Assembly (NCBI GenBank): GCA_963932465.1
Contig: OZ010793.1
Coordinates: 368,618,459-368,682,458, forward strand
Length of the DNA: 64,000 nt
Direction of reading: 5' to 3'
Origin: Maratus speciosus
Taxonomy: Eukaryota; Arthropoda; Arachnida; Araneae; Salticidae
The translations under genes and the position numbers were made by a program. Below the pieces are notes generated by a model, which was not told where the DNA came from, did no database searches, and saw only the letters and a list, made by a program, of their open reading frames with translations. Shown here in pieces: positions 44,187-55,851 of the stretch (positions are counted from its first letter, which is position 1; each line of letters starts with the position of its first letter).

Positions 44187-45569
44187 TGTTCTGACTGTGA
44201 AGGCTTATATTGCGGTGAATCTTACTCAAAGTCAGTTGAAGGTTGGGTCGCTTGTTCCATGTGCAAACTAGTATGTTGTGGCCATCACAAAACTTTCTTC
44301 TCTATAAATCACGTCAATTAAATCATTTAAATAGTACAAGAAATTACATCCATTTAGCACCAATTCATATCAAAGTGTATCCGAATTTGAAGTTTGATAA
44401 AAATTCGTGCCTTAGTTCTTGAGATAGAGCTATAGCGGAAATTCTGAAAAATCTAGCATAGCAGCGCCACCTGTTGAGTGATTTACACCAATACATAAAC
44501 AGCAATAATTGATATTCAGGTATACATGGATCTGAAGTTCGTTGAAAATCCAAGAATTAGTTCTTGAGCTAGAGCTATTGCAGAAATCACAAAAAACAGC
44601 ATAGCAGCGCCACCTATTGAGTGATTTACACCCAACTGTACAAAATGTCAATTCATGTAATTCATGTCAAGGACTAACTGATTCTAAAGTTTGATGAAAA
44701 TTCGTGCATTAGTTCTTGAGATACATCTATAGTGGAAATTCTGAAAAATAGAGCATAGCAGCGCCACCTGTTGAGCGATTTATACCAAAATGTACAAAAG
44801 GTCAATTTTTGTCAAGGATTAACTGTTTCTGAAATTTGGTGGAAATTATTGCATTAGTTCTTGAGATACAGCTATAAAGGAAATTCTGAAAAGTGCAGCA
44901 TAACAGCGCCACCTGTTGAGCGATTTGCACCAAAACACAAATAGCACTAATTCATATCAAAGTGTACTTGAATCTGAAGTTTGATGAAAATCCAAGCATT
45001 AGTTGTTGAGATAGAACTATTGCAGAAATCGTAAAAAATGCAGTATAGCAGCGCCACCTGTTGAGCGATTTACACCAAAATGTACAAAATTTCAATTCGT
45101 GTCAAGGACTAACTGAATCTGAAGTTTGATGAAAATCCGTGCATTATTTCTGGAGATTGAGCTATTGCGGAAAATCGTGAAAAAGGCTGCATAGCAGCGC
45201 CACCTTTTGAGCGATTTACACCATAAACTAATCAGCATCAATTTATATCAGGGACTAACTGAATATAAATTTTTATTAAATTCCGTGCATTAGTTCTTGA
45301 TATAGAGCGCCCACAAAATTTGTGTCACACACAGACAGACAGACTCACAGATGCACAGACTCACAGATAGACATTTTGTAAAAACATGTTTATCGGAATC
45401 TCTGTCCCCTAAAACGTATAAATCCGTTGAAAACCGAAAGTCGAAAATTTTCACGAATCCAATACTTTCTTGTAAAGATAGAAGAAAGTAAAAATGGCCA
45501 CACAATTCCTGTGCGGCAATAGATATCGAAGATGATGATACTTTCCTAGTGTGTGAATTTTATCAATAG
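44187..45569 (+). pseudogene. Zinc-finger tail of a pogo-like transposase, split by a family B element
   Basis: The first part (44187-44267) reads CSDCEGLYCGESYSKSVEG, WVACSMCK. After the insertion, from 45495, it reads WPHNSCAAIDIEDDDTFLVC and EFYQ with a stop at 45567-45569. The Cys/His spacing (CxxC…CxxC, WxHxxC, CxF) is the C-terminal finger found on a subset of pogo-like transposases. The junction lies inside an A-run: if three A's of the right flank are assigned to the target, the frame closes exactly as CKKWPH. The catalytic domain is absent. The finger itself seems intact apart from the insertion. Confidence 0.75.
44268..45491 (-). mobile_element. Family B Helentron-like element, copy 4 (reverse)
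   Basis: Read on the minus strand: 5' TTACTTTCTTCTATCTTTAC (45491 downward), CAACGGATTTATACG, a GTCTGTCTGTGTGTGACAC microsatellite remnant, six units anchored by GCAGCGCCACCT-type words on the plus strand (44461, 44604, 44758, 44903, 45048, 45194; periods 143-154), then AGAAGAAAGTTTTGTGATGG and the 3' end CATACTAG before TTTGCA. Units belong to the type of copy 1. The precise, duplication-free boundary is argued in the findings. Confidence 0.8.
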
Positions 45570-45919
45570 GCTTAAGAAAAGGACACAATCAATGAAAACT
45601 GTAGTTAAACCTTTATGGTCGCTTAAAACTAAATAAATATAGAGCAAACTTTTCTTTTGCATTATCACTAGTTTTATATGTTTTTATAATTACTTGTCTT
45701 TATCAGCCCGTTCTGCCCCATACACGGGGGCAGATGACATAATGTTCTGTTTCTGAGAAAAAATATATTGTTCTTTTGTTTTCTTACAATATTGTTAAAT
45801 TTTTTTATTATTAAACTATAATGTGTTCATAGAAAATTTTGCAGCTCGATTAATTAACGCTTTTGAATTTTTAAAATATATTTTCAATTCGGTACCCCGT
45901 TCTGCTCCGGGTTCCCCTA

Positions 45920-46835
45920 CCTCTGTTTCAAATTTGTACTCACATTATACTTTGCTTCCTTGAATTTTTTTCAATGCATGTTACTAACTCTGTGTCTGTA
46001 AATCAGCTTTAAAATTTGTCAACGACGAGTTAAAAACAAATTTTGAAGAAAAGAAAAAAAAAAAAACTCTCCTTAAATTGCATATGAAATGTCCTAGCAT
46101 TTTTATAAAAATGGCGTCCTCAAATTTTCAAGAAATCACTCTTAGTCCTGTAAATGGAAAACCAATTTTATTCAAAATTTTATTTCATTGCTGGCATTTT
46201 TGTTTATATTTTTAAATAAATATAATTATGATTAAACTAATGAATTTTGCATAACATGAGGGTTCTATAATTTTTGGTAACAACGTCTTTTCAAACGAAA
46301 TAATAGCTTTTCTGTTGCTAAAATTGGATATTAAAATAAATATGAATATAACTTAAATAAATATGAGTTAACCTAATAATAAGATTAATAAATATGATTT
46401 AAACTAATGAATATTGCAAAATAGGAGGGTTCTATGCATTTTGGTAAAAATGCTTTTTCATCCAACGGAAATAATAGCTTTTCTGTCGCTAAAATTGGAT
46501 ATTTCTCATTTCTGTGAAAATGATTGCACAACTTTTAAGTGTATGTCACACTTTAACGTGTATCTCGGGATCCACGTGGTTGCGAGATCTGTTGGTGCTG
46601 TCAAGTTGTAGAGGAGCTTTTTCACCCACTTTCCAATGTTTGCTCTACAATCATCACTTCACACTCCCGTCGATGTTGAAATCAGATCAGGTGTTGCGAG
46701 AATATTTCCTTTCTCTTCCTGGGCAACTTTTACTATAATTTCGCGCACCTAAAGCTGATTCTTTTTTCCTTTGAGAAGATTGCACATTTCCGTTTTTGTA
46801 CCATAGTTGTACCTGCTTAAGGGATAAATGCTCCT
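45920..46835. other. AT-rich spacer with one local duplication
   Basis: Two copies of about 104 bp (46231-46334 and 46398-46503) share AAACTAATGAATNTTGCA, GAGGGTTCTAT, AATAATAGCTTTTCTGT and CTAAAATTGGATATT. The frames at 46414-46738 overlap each other and have no motif. Confidence 0.6.
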
Positions 46836-46837
46836 TT

Positions 46838-47630
46838 TTAGGTGCGTTCGTAGTTATATAAATACGTAGCACATATCGCCATCGTCTGGTCCGTCCGTCT
46901 GTCTGTCCGCATATAACAGCGCAAAAACTACCCAACCGAATGGTTTGAAATTTAGTATATATAATCGTTGTAGAATTTTGTCGAGTCACTTCAAAATTTC
47001 ATGAAAATCGAATCAAAAGTTCATTTACTGGGACACTCAAAAGTATTTCATTATGGTCTATGGAGTAAATAATTTGCAGTGTATTTTAAGTGTTACCCAA
47101 TTTTAAACTTAATGAAATTTTTATACATTATTTAGGTGCCAAAGAAGATGGTTACTATGGAATATGTTATGTGTAGCACTTACTGTAAGCATATTATGGT
47201 CTATGAAGAAAAATCGTTTGCGACTTATTTTAATGATGTTAACACTGTTACAAATAAAATGAAATTGATGTGAATTTCTGAGGTGCACTAAAACATGCTT
47301 TATGTAGAATATGTGCAAAGCATATACCATTTAATTTACAGGGCCACACAAAAGATTTCTGTTATATAATGGTCTACGGAGAAAAATTTTTTCGCAGAAT
47401 ATTTTAATTATGTTGAACTATTTCGAAAATGAAGGAATGTATATACATTCTTGGCGTTTAATACAACATGCTTACAATAAAATAGGATGCACATTGCATT
47501 GATCGTTCATTTACAGGGACACATAAAATATTTCGGATACAATAATGTATCGAAAGAATTGTCAATTAGGGATGATTGCTGAAAGTGTGTTTCCAGTTAT
47601 GGTATGCGTTTTAAGTTTAAACCCTCTGAC
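46838..47630 (+). mobile_element. Family A element, copy 1, 3' end missing
   Basis: 5' end TTTTTAGGTGCGTTCGTAGT, then ATAAATACGTAGCAC, a GTCCGTCCGTCTGTCTGTCC microsatellite (46888-46910) and AAAACTACCCAACCGAATGG. The body has degenerate units with GGGACACTCAAAA / TTATGGTCTATGGA words also present at 5040-5700. No TACGAACGCACCT end is found. Confidence 0.65.
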
Positions 47631-47938
47631 AGTCTTGGAAAAGGGCAAAATTGTAATGTTGTTTTCTTTGCATTTATTCTAAATGCTAAAAAAAGATGAT
47701 CCTTTCAACATTTTATTAAAAAACTTAATAACGAATATGAGTGCAATCTTTGGAAGTATTAATCATTGTATTAAAAATACATCAAATCAATAGAATTATA
47801 TTACATTAAATATTTCTTGTATTGCAGTGAAACCTGGAGCTTAGTGAACGTATTAACACGGGCTTGTCAGCGAGGGGGTTAACTAAATTTTACCTCACTA
47901 CGTGGCGTGCAGGAAATCTATAGATCATATGCAGGGAT

Positions 47939-48473
47939 CAGGGGCGTAGCTACAAATATTTTTCGGGGGGGGGGGGATTCAAAAATTTCCCAACTTGAAA
48001 CTAATTGCTCTATTTTCCAACTGAAATGATATGTGCAATGTGTGTTTAATGATAACGATAGTACTTATGTAAAAAAAAATCTCCTTCCAAGGAAAAATAC
48101 TGGAACAGAAAACATAAAAATTATAATTATTGGTTCCTTTAATGAAAGTTTTTGTCTTCTATTGTGTACGAGTCATAAAAGTCATAATCGTACTTCATAT
48201 GCAAATAGCTTCATTGATATTTTGAGATTTTTGAGAAATGAATAATGTTTTGGAGGAAATAGATTAGAGACACAGTTGATGTACAAAAGTAGGGAAATTC
48301 AGGTCTGGTAGATGTATAATACTTTCGTAGCACAGAGAAACACAATGACAAATTGAGTCTGGCTGCTCTTTGTATTTATATATATATATATATAATTTAA
48401 CTAGTTTACTGTTACAGAATTATTCAGAAAATTAGTCAGCAAAACAATAAAAAATTATTTTTCTTTTGCTATT

Positions 48474-48510
<37 letters not shown>

Positions 48511-48630
48511 AGAAAAAGGTTTTCAAAAATCTGGAACTTCCCAATTCGAAGCTCAAATTTCCAAAGTTCACATATATTGGAGGTGGAGGCTGCCCCCCCC
48601 CACCCCCCCCCCATAATCCCCCATCGCACA
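47939..48630. mobile_element. Second copy of the CAGGGGCGTAGC hAT element, decayed
   Basis: It begins CAGGGGCGTAGCTACAAAT and parallels 17189-18026: G-rich tract, TTTCCCAACTTGAAAC, TGTGTTTAATGATAA, CACAATGACAAATTGAGTC, GGAGGTGGAGGC, C-rich tract, CCATCGC. The right terminus is degraded and no 8-bp duplication remains. A poly-A run is at 48477-48508. Confidence 0.8.
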
Positions 48631-48776
48631 AAAGAATTCATAAGTATTACAGAGAATAAGCGTGAATTGATTAAAGGCGTTTTTTATTTTATTTGAATTA
48701 TGCATTTTCTAGTTCAACTATATTTAGTACAATAATAGATGTTTGTAGCACATAAGGTGTTTTTATGTACATACTT

Positions 48777-48934
48777 TTTAGGTACGTTCGTAATTATAGA
48801 AATACATGCATTTTTGTATAACAGTGCAACAGCTATTGCACCAAGAATAAAACTAGTTATAGTATGAACACATCTCATTTACCACTTTTGACGTACAATT
48901 TCCGACTTGTTAGTCAGATATTATCAGTAACTGT
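48777..48934 (+). mobile_element. Family A element, copy 2, internally deleted (about 158 bp)
   Basis: The 5' end CTTTTTAGGTACGTTCGTAA is joined after about 60 bp to the 3' end (AAAACTAGTTATAGTATGAA, then CAATTTCCGACTTGTT). The tandem core is gone. It defines both ends of the family in one short copy. Confidence 0.75.
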
Positions 48935-49038
48935 AATGTCTTGTATATGATAGATCAAGATATCTGAGAAAGTACTAAGCAATTTGCCAAGTTCATTAAT
49001 TTCACTTGCATACAATTGCCAGATAAGTTTGTCTTTTC

Positions 49039-50490
49039 TTTTTAGGTGCGTTCGTAATTATATAAATACGTAGCACCTATAGTCGTCGTTCAGTCCGTCC
49101 GTCTGTCCGTCTGTCCGTCCGTCTGTCCGCATGTAACAGAGCAAAAACTACCCAACCGAATGGTCTGAAATTTCAAATATATGATTGTTGCAAAATTTTG
49201 TCGAGCCATTTAAAATTTTAGGAAAATCGGATGTATAGTTTAATTACAGGGACAGTCAAAAGTTTTTCTTTACATTACGGCCAATGGGAAAAATTATTGC
49301 AAGTGCATTTTAATGATATTAGAGCCGTCCGAATGATCTGAAATTTTAAAGATATAATTGTTGCACAATTTTGTCGAGCCATTTCAAATTTTAGGAAAAT
49401 CGGATGTATAGTTTAATTACAGGGACAGTCAAAAGTTTTTCTTTACATTACGGCCAATGGGAAAAGTTATTGCAAGTGCATTTTAATGATATTAGAGCCT
49501 TCCGAATGATCTGAAATTTTAAAGATATAATTGTTGCAAAATTTTGTCGAGCCATTTCCAATTTTAGGAAAATCGGATGTATATTTTAATTACAGGGACA
49601 GTCAAAAGTGTTCCGTTACATTACGGCCAATGGGAAAAATTATTGCAAGTGCATTTTAATGATATTAGAGCCTTCCGAATGATCTGAAATTTTAAAGATA
49701 TAATTGTTGCAAAATTTTGTCGAGCCATTTCAAATTTTAGGAAAATCGGATGTATAGTTTAATTACAGGGACAGTCAAAAGTTTTTCTTTACATTACGGC
49801 CAATGGGAAAAATTATTGCAAGTGCATTTTAATGATATTAGAGCCGTCCGAATGATCTGAAATTTTAAAGATATAATTGTTGCAAAATTTTGTGGAGCCA
49901 TTTCAAATTTTAGGAAAATCGGATGTATAGTTTAATTACAGGGACAGTCAAAAGTTTTTCTTTACATTACGGCCAATGGGAAAAATTATTGCAAGTGCAT
50001 TTTAATGATATTAGAGCCTTCCGAATGATCTGAAATTTTAAAGATATAATTGTTGCAAAATTTTGTCGAGCCATTTCAAATTTTAGGAAAATCGGATGTA
50101 TAGTTTAATTACAGGGACAGTCAAAAGTTTTTCTTTACATTACGGCCAATGGGAAAAATTATTGCAAGTGCATTTTAATGATATTACAGCCTTCCGAATG
50201 GTCTGAAATTTTAAAGATATAGTTGTTGCAAAATTTTGTTGAGCTATTTCAAATTTTAGGAAAATCGGATGCATAGTTTAATTACAGGGACAGTCAAAAG
50301 TGTTCCGTTACATTACGGGAATGGGAAAAAATTATTGGAAGTGTATTTTAATGATGTATCAGACTATGCACTTTATGAAGTGCAAAAAATTATACATTCA
50401 GTACAATATGGGGTGCAAAAAATAATTATAAAAATAGTTATAGTACGAACGCACCTCATTTGCCACGTTTGACGAGCAATTTCCAACTTG
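49039..50490 (+). mobile_element. Family A element, copy 3, full with a long array
   Basis: 5' TTTTTAGGTGCGTTCGTAAT; a (GTCCGTCTGTCCGTCTGTCC) microsatellite at 49093-49130; AAAACTACCCAACCGAATGG; seven 173-bp units; then AGTTATAGTACGAACGCACC and the 3' end CAATTTCCAACTTGTTTT. AGGTGCGTTCGTA at one end and TACGAACGCACCT at the other are inverted, and both lie some bases inside the true ends. This subterminal placement, the microsatellite and the array match the HINE description. No open frame is meaningful. Confidence 0.8.
49156..50366 (+). repeat. Tandem array, seven units at exactly 173-bp spacing
   Basis: The word GAATGRTCTGAAAT starts at 49158, 49331, 49504, 49677, 49850, 50023 and 50196: every interval is 173 bp. 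Inner units are nearly identical; the first and last are more divergent. Confidence 0.95.
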
Positions 50491-51560
50491 TTTTCAATAA
50501 GATACGTATTTCAGTATGGTTGATTTCTTTCCCTTTTCCTTCTTTTTACTTTTTTTTTCTACTTTTGAGAGACGTTATCGCGAAGATTGTTTATATTACG
50601 TTACTAGCAATCATAACAGTTAATAATATCCATACCTTTTTGTTTAACACTAATTCCCACTGAATTCTTGATCATTCATCTAAGTGATGTTTTAATTTTA
50701 ACCCCTTTTCGCAAAGAGGCTGATATACGTCTCATACAGACTGCGTAAAATTCTTGAATTTGAACACCAGTTTTTCTAAACAGAAATGTTCGCTTAAATT
50801 AATTAAATCATTTAAGCGATTAAATAAAGCCAAAATTTCTAAATAAAAATATTGTCACTGAAAGATTAAAGGAAGTGTATGGGTCATCCGTCGCGAAAGG
50901 TTAAACTTTTAATAAGCGAGACAATATTTTCCTCGTAATCCATAGTTTGTTACTTTTTTTAATTAAAAAATTGGATTATTTGAAATACTTTATTTTTTAA
51001 TAAATTTACATTTTAAAAAAAGTAAAAACAAGCGAACAACAACAGAAAAAGCATATTCTTTCGTAATTTTCGGTGAATTATAAAGACTTTTCGCCGAATA
51101 CCTGAATGTCAATGTCATGAATAAGGCTGGTCTGAATTCCAAAAGGGCAACTTTATAACATACGTTTTAATTTATTTTTGTTGGGAAATGCATGGAACTA
51201 GCAGATGTTGTTGTTCAGAAACTATGTAATCGAGCTATTTTTTCGATCTATTGCAAACGCAATAGATCTTTCAGAAAATAGTGTCGAAGTGGGCGTTTTG
51301 AACCGAATTTCCGCGCAAAGAAGAATAGCCTCTTAAAACTGGGTGAAGAACGTGTTTTTCACGTGATCAACATCGCTTATAACTCAATGGGTAACTTATT
51401 GATCAAAAAATGGAAAACACAGTTAGTTTCCAATTCACTTCCATGGTCAGGTTTTCTAATTTTATATCGTTCCGTTAAAAAATGAATTTGTAAATGTGCC
51501 AAAACATTTTACGCTTGTTGAGCAGAGCAGTTGAGAACAGCCTTAAGGAAAAAAAAAATG
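50491..51560. other. AT-rich spacer, nothing recognised
   Basis: No frame with a motif and no element boundary. The 67-codon plus-strand frame at 50460-50663 begins inside the 3' end of the family A element and is chance. Confidence 0.4.
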
Positions 51561-51564
51561 TCTA

Positions 51565-51915
51565 TTGAAAAATCTGGTATTTTCAGAGATGGCAAAATGT
51601 ATGCACAAAGTAAAAAGTAAGATATCCTATTTTTTTCATACCACTGGAATAAAGAAATGGAAAACGTTTTATTTAAACATCAAAATGATGCATTGCACTT
51701 TTACTCCTCAAGTTACAATTAGTTGCATTCTTTAAAAATGAAATTTGTAACCATCGGATGAATGCTGATAACATCATGTCCAACCGCACGAATTACTACT
51801 GTTTAACAGAAAAAAATCTTTATCTTCCTTGTATGATGAAATTACAAGGCTTGAACTTTGACCCAAATCTTTTTCTCTGTTCTCTCTCAAATTATTCAAA
51901 AAGAAAAACTTTAAC
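51565..51915 (+). repeat. Direct repeat pair, copy 1 (with 52625-52990)
   Basis: About 350 bp shared with 52625-52990: TTTTCAGAGATGGCA, ATCAAAATGATG, GCACTTTTACTCCTCAAGTT, TGAAATTTGTAACCATCG, CTTTATCTTCC and TTTTTCTCT. Family A copy 4 lies between the copies. Confidence 0.8.
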
Positions 51916-52041
51916 TTAAATTTTCTTTAAATAAAGCGAAATAAGAAAAAGTAAACATATACATATATATGTATTCGAAATTTTTAATGTATGCCAAAAT
52001 GATTTTCGACAAATACCTGGATGTCATACATGCCTAGTCCT

Positions 52042-52617
52042 TTTTAATGTGCGTTCGTAATTATATAAATACTTAGCACCTATAGTCGTCGTTCAGTGTG
52101 TCTGTCTGTCCGTCCGTATATAACAGAGCAAAAACTACCCAATTGAATGGTCTGAAATTTTAAATATATAATTGTTGCAAAATTTTGTCGAGTCATTTCG
52201 TATTTTCTGAAAAAAGGAGGAACAGTCAAAAGTTTTCCGTTACATTACGGCCAATGGGAAAAAATTATTGCAAGTGCATTTTAATGAGGTTATAGCCTTC
52301 CGAATGGTCTGAAATTTTAAATATATAATTGTTGCAAAATGTTGTCGAGTCATTTAAAATTTTATGAAAATCGGATGTATAGTTTAATTACAGGGACAGT
52401 CAAAAGTTTTCCGTTACATTAACGCCAAAGGGAAAAAATTATTTCAAGTGCATTTTAATGATGTTACAGCCTTTCGAACAGAATGAAATTGATATGCACT
52501 TATGAAGTGCATTAAAATATACATCCGTTACAATATTCGGTGCAAAAAATATTTATAAAACTAGTTATAGTACGAACGCACCTCATTTGCCATGTTTGAC
52601 GATAAATTTCCAACTTG
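52042..52617 (+). mobile_element. Family A element, copy 4
   Basis: 5' TTTTTAATGTGCGTTCGTAA; microsatellite GTCTGTCTGTCCGTCCG at 52101-52117; two and a half units (TACATTACGGCCAATGGG twice); AGTTATAGTACGAACGCACC; 3' AATTTCCAACTTGTTTA. Confidence 0.78.
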
Positions 52618-52624
52618 TTTAATG

Positions 52625-52990
52625 CAGTTTTTCTATTAAAAAAGTCTGACATTTTCAGAGATGGCAGAATTTATGTTCAAAGTAAAAAAAATATATATAT
52701 ATCGAATTTTTTGCAGATCACTGAAATAAAGAAATGTAAAATATTTTATTTAAACATCAAAATGATGTATTGCACTTTTACTCCTCAAGTTACAATTAGT
52801 TTCATTGTTTAAAAATGAAATTTGTAACCATCGTATGGATGCTGATAACATGATGTTCATCTGTACGAATTACTGTTCAACAACAACAAAAAAAAAGCTT
52901 TATCTTCCTCGTATGATGAAATTCCATGCTTTGAACTGGCAAGAGCTTGACCGACATCTTTTTCTCTATTCTCTTTGAAATTATACAAAA
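52625..52990 (+). repeat. Direct repeat pair, copy 2 (with 51565-51915)
   Basis: Second copy of the repeat at 51565. It begins directly after the 3' end of family A copy 4. An (AT)n expansion sits at 52691-52701. The reverse frame at 52857-53054 is incidental. Confidence 0.8.
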
Positions 52991-53443
52991 AGAAAGAAAG
53001 AAAAGGCTCGGAAATCCTTGAAAGGACTTTTTGCTTCCCAATTAGCACTTTCACTGTTCATTGTTGCTAGTTTTCAGTGACCCCACCCTTAAAAACGAAG
53101 ACAAAAAACTGGCTGGGATTCTCCATAAACAAGGGAAAGCCTCTGATCTTCGTATTTTGAAATGCGTTGGAGATGCTGTCATAAATATAAATTAAATCAG
53201 AATAACTTGCTATTGATTGCCTACGCCCTATCTGTTTAGGGACTTTTGTGGTTGTGTAGGGATTTTAGATTAATAACAGTTAAGTGAAAAACTGGTATTT
53301 TAATTAATGTGAAAATTAACTGTATCGAAAATTACAGTAAAACATTTGAATTATTTTTGTAAAGCAATGTTCGGAAATTAACAGTGAAGTCTGTTAGTCA
53401 GTCAACTCCAAAATTCCCCTCACTAATGTTAAATCTATGGATG
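52991..53443. other. AT-rich spacer, nothing recognised
   Basis: No frame or repeat partner seen. Confidence 0.4.
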
Positions 53444-53445
53444 TA

Positions 53446-54497
53446 CAGTCGTGGAAAAAAAAAAGTAAACACCCCCTACTAACTCCTCGACAAATTATCG
53501 CAGACGAAAGTGACTGGTACCGAACAATTGGAAATAAATTCTACTTTTAAATGACGTATATAAAATTTGCTTAGGGGGCCATCTACATATTAAAACAAAT
53601 CCAAACTTCATTTTTTTCAATGGCAATACCCAACAATTTTGACGAGATATTTCAAATCTTTGATTCAAACTATGCCTAGACACCAAATTTCAAGTCATTT
53701 GAATGATAAGTTTTTGAATTATAAACGTTGAAAATTCAGTGCTTCTAATGTTAAATTACATTTTCATATTTTTATTTATAACTCTTGAAATTATGATCCT
53801 AATGTTTTAATTTTTTGTGTAGCAATAATACTAATATACCCAAACATAAATACGTTGAATTTGCAATTTTTATAATTTTCTGATATGAATTATGAAATTA
53901 ATATTAAAAAAAATTATGAATTTCAACCTACAATTTTTTTGATGGATTCAGATTTATTAAGTCCTGCTTTATGGAAATCCAAAATTTCACATTTTTCTTC
54001 CAAGTAGTTTTCAAATTATGCTTAAAAAACGGCAAAATGATGGTTTAAGGGGCCCTCTATGATAGAAGTGATTAGATATTTTGAAATTTCTTATGCCATC
54101 CTTTAATCTAACAGGCTTAATTGACTGCTTAAGGTGCCTTGATCAAGAAGGGAGCTCTCTCGGTTAACAATCCAGTACCGAACTTCAATTTGGATACAGC
54201 CCTTAAAATACGCTCGTTTTAAAATAATTAATTTCTCGGAAACTTATGGTACGAATTGCATAAAAATTTGTTTTTAGGCTAATTGGAGGGTGTAGAGTTC
54301 ATTTATGCTGTCAGAATTGTGTACTGCTATTCAAAAAAACAAAGTTGTGGTTCGTTTCAATATATAGATGGCCCCCTAAGCAAATTTTACATACATCATT
54401 TAAAAGTAGACTTTATTTCCAATACCAGTAACTTTCTTCTATACGATAATTTGTTGAGGAGTTAGTAGGGGGTGTTTACTTTTTTTTTCCACGACTG
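53446..54497. mobile_element. Tc1-type non-autonomous element, 1052 bp, long TIRs
   Basis: CAGTCGTGGAAAAAAAAAAG at the left and TTTTTTTTCCACGACTG at the right, with TA at 53444-53445 and 54498-54499. The inverted similarity extends about 150 bp inward (GTAAACACCCCCTACTAACT, TTGCTTAGGGGGCCATCTA on the left and their complements on the right). The interior has no transposase fragment. Frames at 53495 and 54283 are the two arms read on opposite strands. Confidence 0.88.
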
Positions 54498-54588
54498 TAC
54501 AATGCATTCGTATATTTAAAATATCTTCAATTGAAATTAATATTTTTAACCCATTTTTTCTGTGTACTCTTCTTTACGGATATCTCTT

Positions 54589-55003
54589 TTTAGGTGCGTT
54601 CGTAATTATATAAATACGTAGCACCTATAGTCGTCGTTCGGTCCATCTGTTTGTTTGCCTGTTCGCATATAACAGAGCAAAAACTACCCAACCGAGTGGT
54701 CTAAAATTTTAAATATATAATTGTTGCAAAATTTTGTCATTTCAAATTTTATGAAATTCGGATGAATAGTTTAATTACAGGGGCAGTCAAAAGTTTTCCG
54801 TTATATTACGGCCAATGGGAAAAAAATATTTCAAGTGCATTTTAAAGATGTTACAGCCTTTCGAACATAATTAAATGGATATGTACTTATGAAGTGCACT
54901 AAAATATACATTGAGTATAATATGCGGTGCAAATATATTTATAAAACTAGTTATAGTGCGAACGCACCTCATTTGCCACGTTTGGCGTGCAATTTCCGAA
55001 TTG
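54589..55003 (+). mobile_element. Family A element, copy 5 (left palindrome arm)
   Basis: TTTTTAGGTGCGTTCGTAAT, a decayed microsatellite (CCATCTGTTTGTTTGCCTG), one to two units (TTATATTACGGCCAATGGG), TATAGTGCGAACGCACCT, 3' AATTTCCGAATTGTTT. Confidence 0.75.
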
Positions 55004-55371
55004 TTTTATTAATTGTCTAAATATGTCTAAAATACACATGTAATTTTATGTTAAGTGTTCAAATCTTATTCACAGTTCGTCAGCTTTTAACACATAAAAT
55101 ACTAAAATAGTTATATATTTTAGAAATATTTTAGGAACAATGAAAAAAAAGAGACATGCTTTAAGAAGAGTACAAAGAAAAAAGAAGTTAAAAATATTAA
55201 TTTCTTGAGGAGATATTTTAAATAAACGAATGTATTCTACATCCATAGGTTTAACATCATTGAGGGGAATTAGGAAGGGGAATTCTGAGGGGAATTCCGA
55301 CTAATAAACTTAACGGGATTCGACACCCTACTAATATAAAAATTTCGTAAACCTTTCGATTTGTAGGTGCA

Positions 55372-55846
55372 TTCGTAATTACATAAATACGTATCACCTA
55401 TAGTCGCCATCTGGTCCGTCATCTTCTGTCTGTTCGTCTGTCTGTATATAACAGTGCAAAAACTACCCAACCGAATTGTTTGAAATTTAATATATATAAC
55501 CATTGAAGACTGTTGTCGAATCATTTCAAATTTTATGAAAATCGAATCGAAACTTAAAAGGATATTAATAAAAGTTTTTTTTTTAATTCTTTAAATCCAA
55601 TCATACGTAATTGATTAAATGATATCCCATGATAATTAATGATTCTAGGTTGCCGTGGTGATTATGACATGTTTAAGATGGAGTCCTATTATTTCCGTAT
55701 TACTGAATTTAATATATAGAATCGTAATGAACTTTGTATTAATGCATTTTTGCATAAGAGTGCAACAGCTATTGCACCAAGATCTGAATATTTATAAAAC
55801 TAGTTATAGTACGAACGACTTCATTTGCCTAATTTTACGTACAATA
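55372..55846 (+). mobile_element. Family A element, copy 6 (left arm), 3' end cut
   Basis: TGTAGGTGCATTCGTAATTA, microsatellite TCTGTCTGTTCGTCTGTCTG, then a different interior and AGTTATAGTACGAACG. The sequence departs from the family just before the usual AATTTCCGACTTGTT end, exactly where the palindrome spacer starts. Confidence 0.7.
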
Positions 55847-55851
55847 TAGTA

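Larger units (their letters stand above)
43761..45917. mobile_element. Pogo-like element with GGGGAACCCGGGGCA ends, interrupted
   Basis: The left end GGGGAACCCGGGGCA and the right end TGCTCCGGGTTCCCC are flanked by TA (43759-43760 and 45918-45919). The subterminal motif GGGGCAGAATGGGG (44133) recurs inverted as CATTCTGCCCCG (44158) and TTCTGCCCCATA (45710). Minus the 1.2-kb family B insertion it is about 0.93 kb. It carries the C-terminal zinc finger of its transposase. Confidence 0.85.

Noticed and set aside
49156..50366. CRISPR-like regular array
   Set aside because: Units are 173 bp of continuous repeat without unique spacers, lie inside a transposon-like element, and the genome is eukaryotic.
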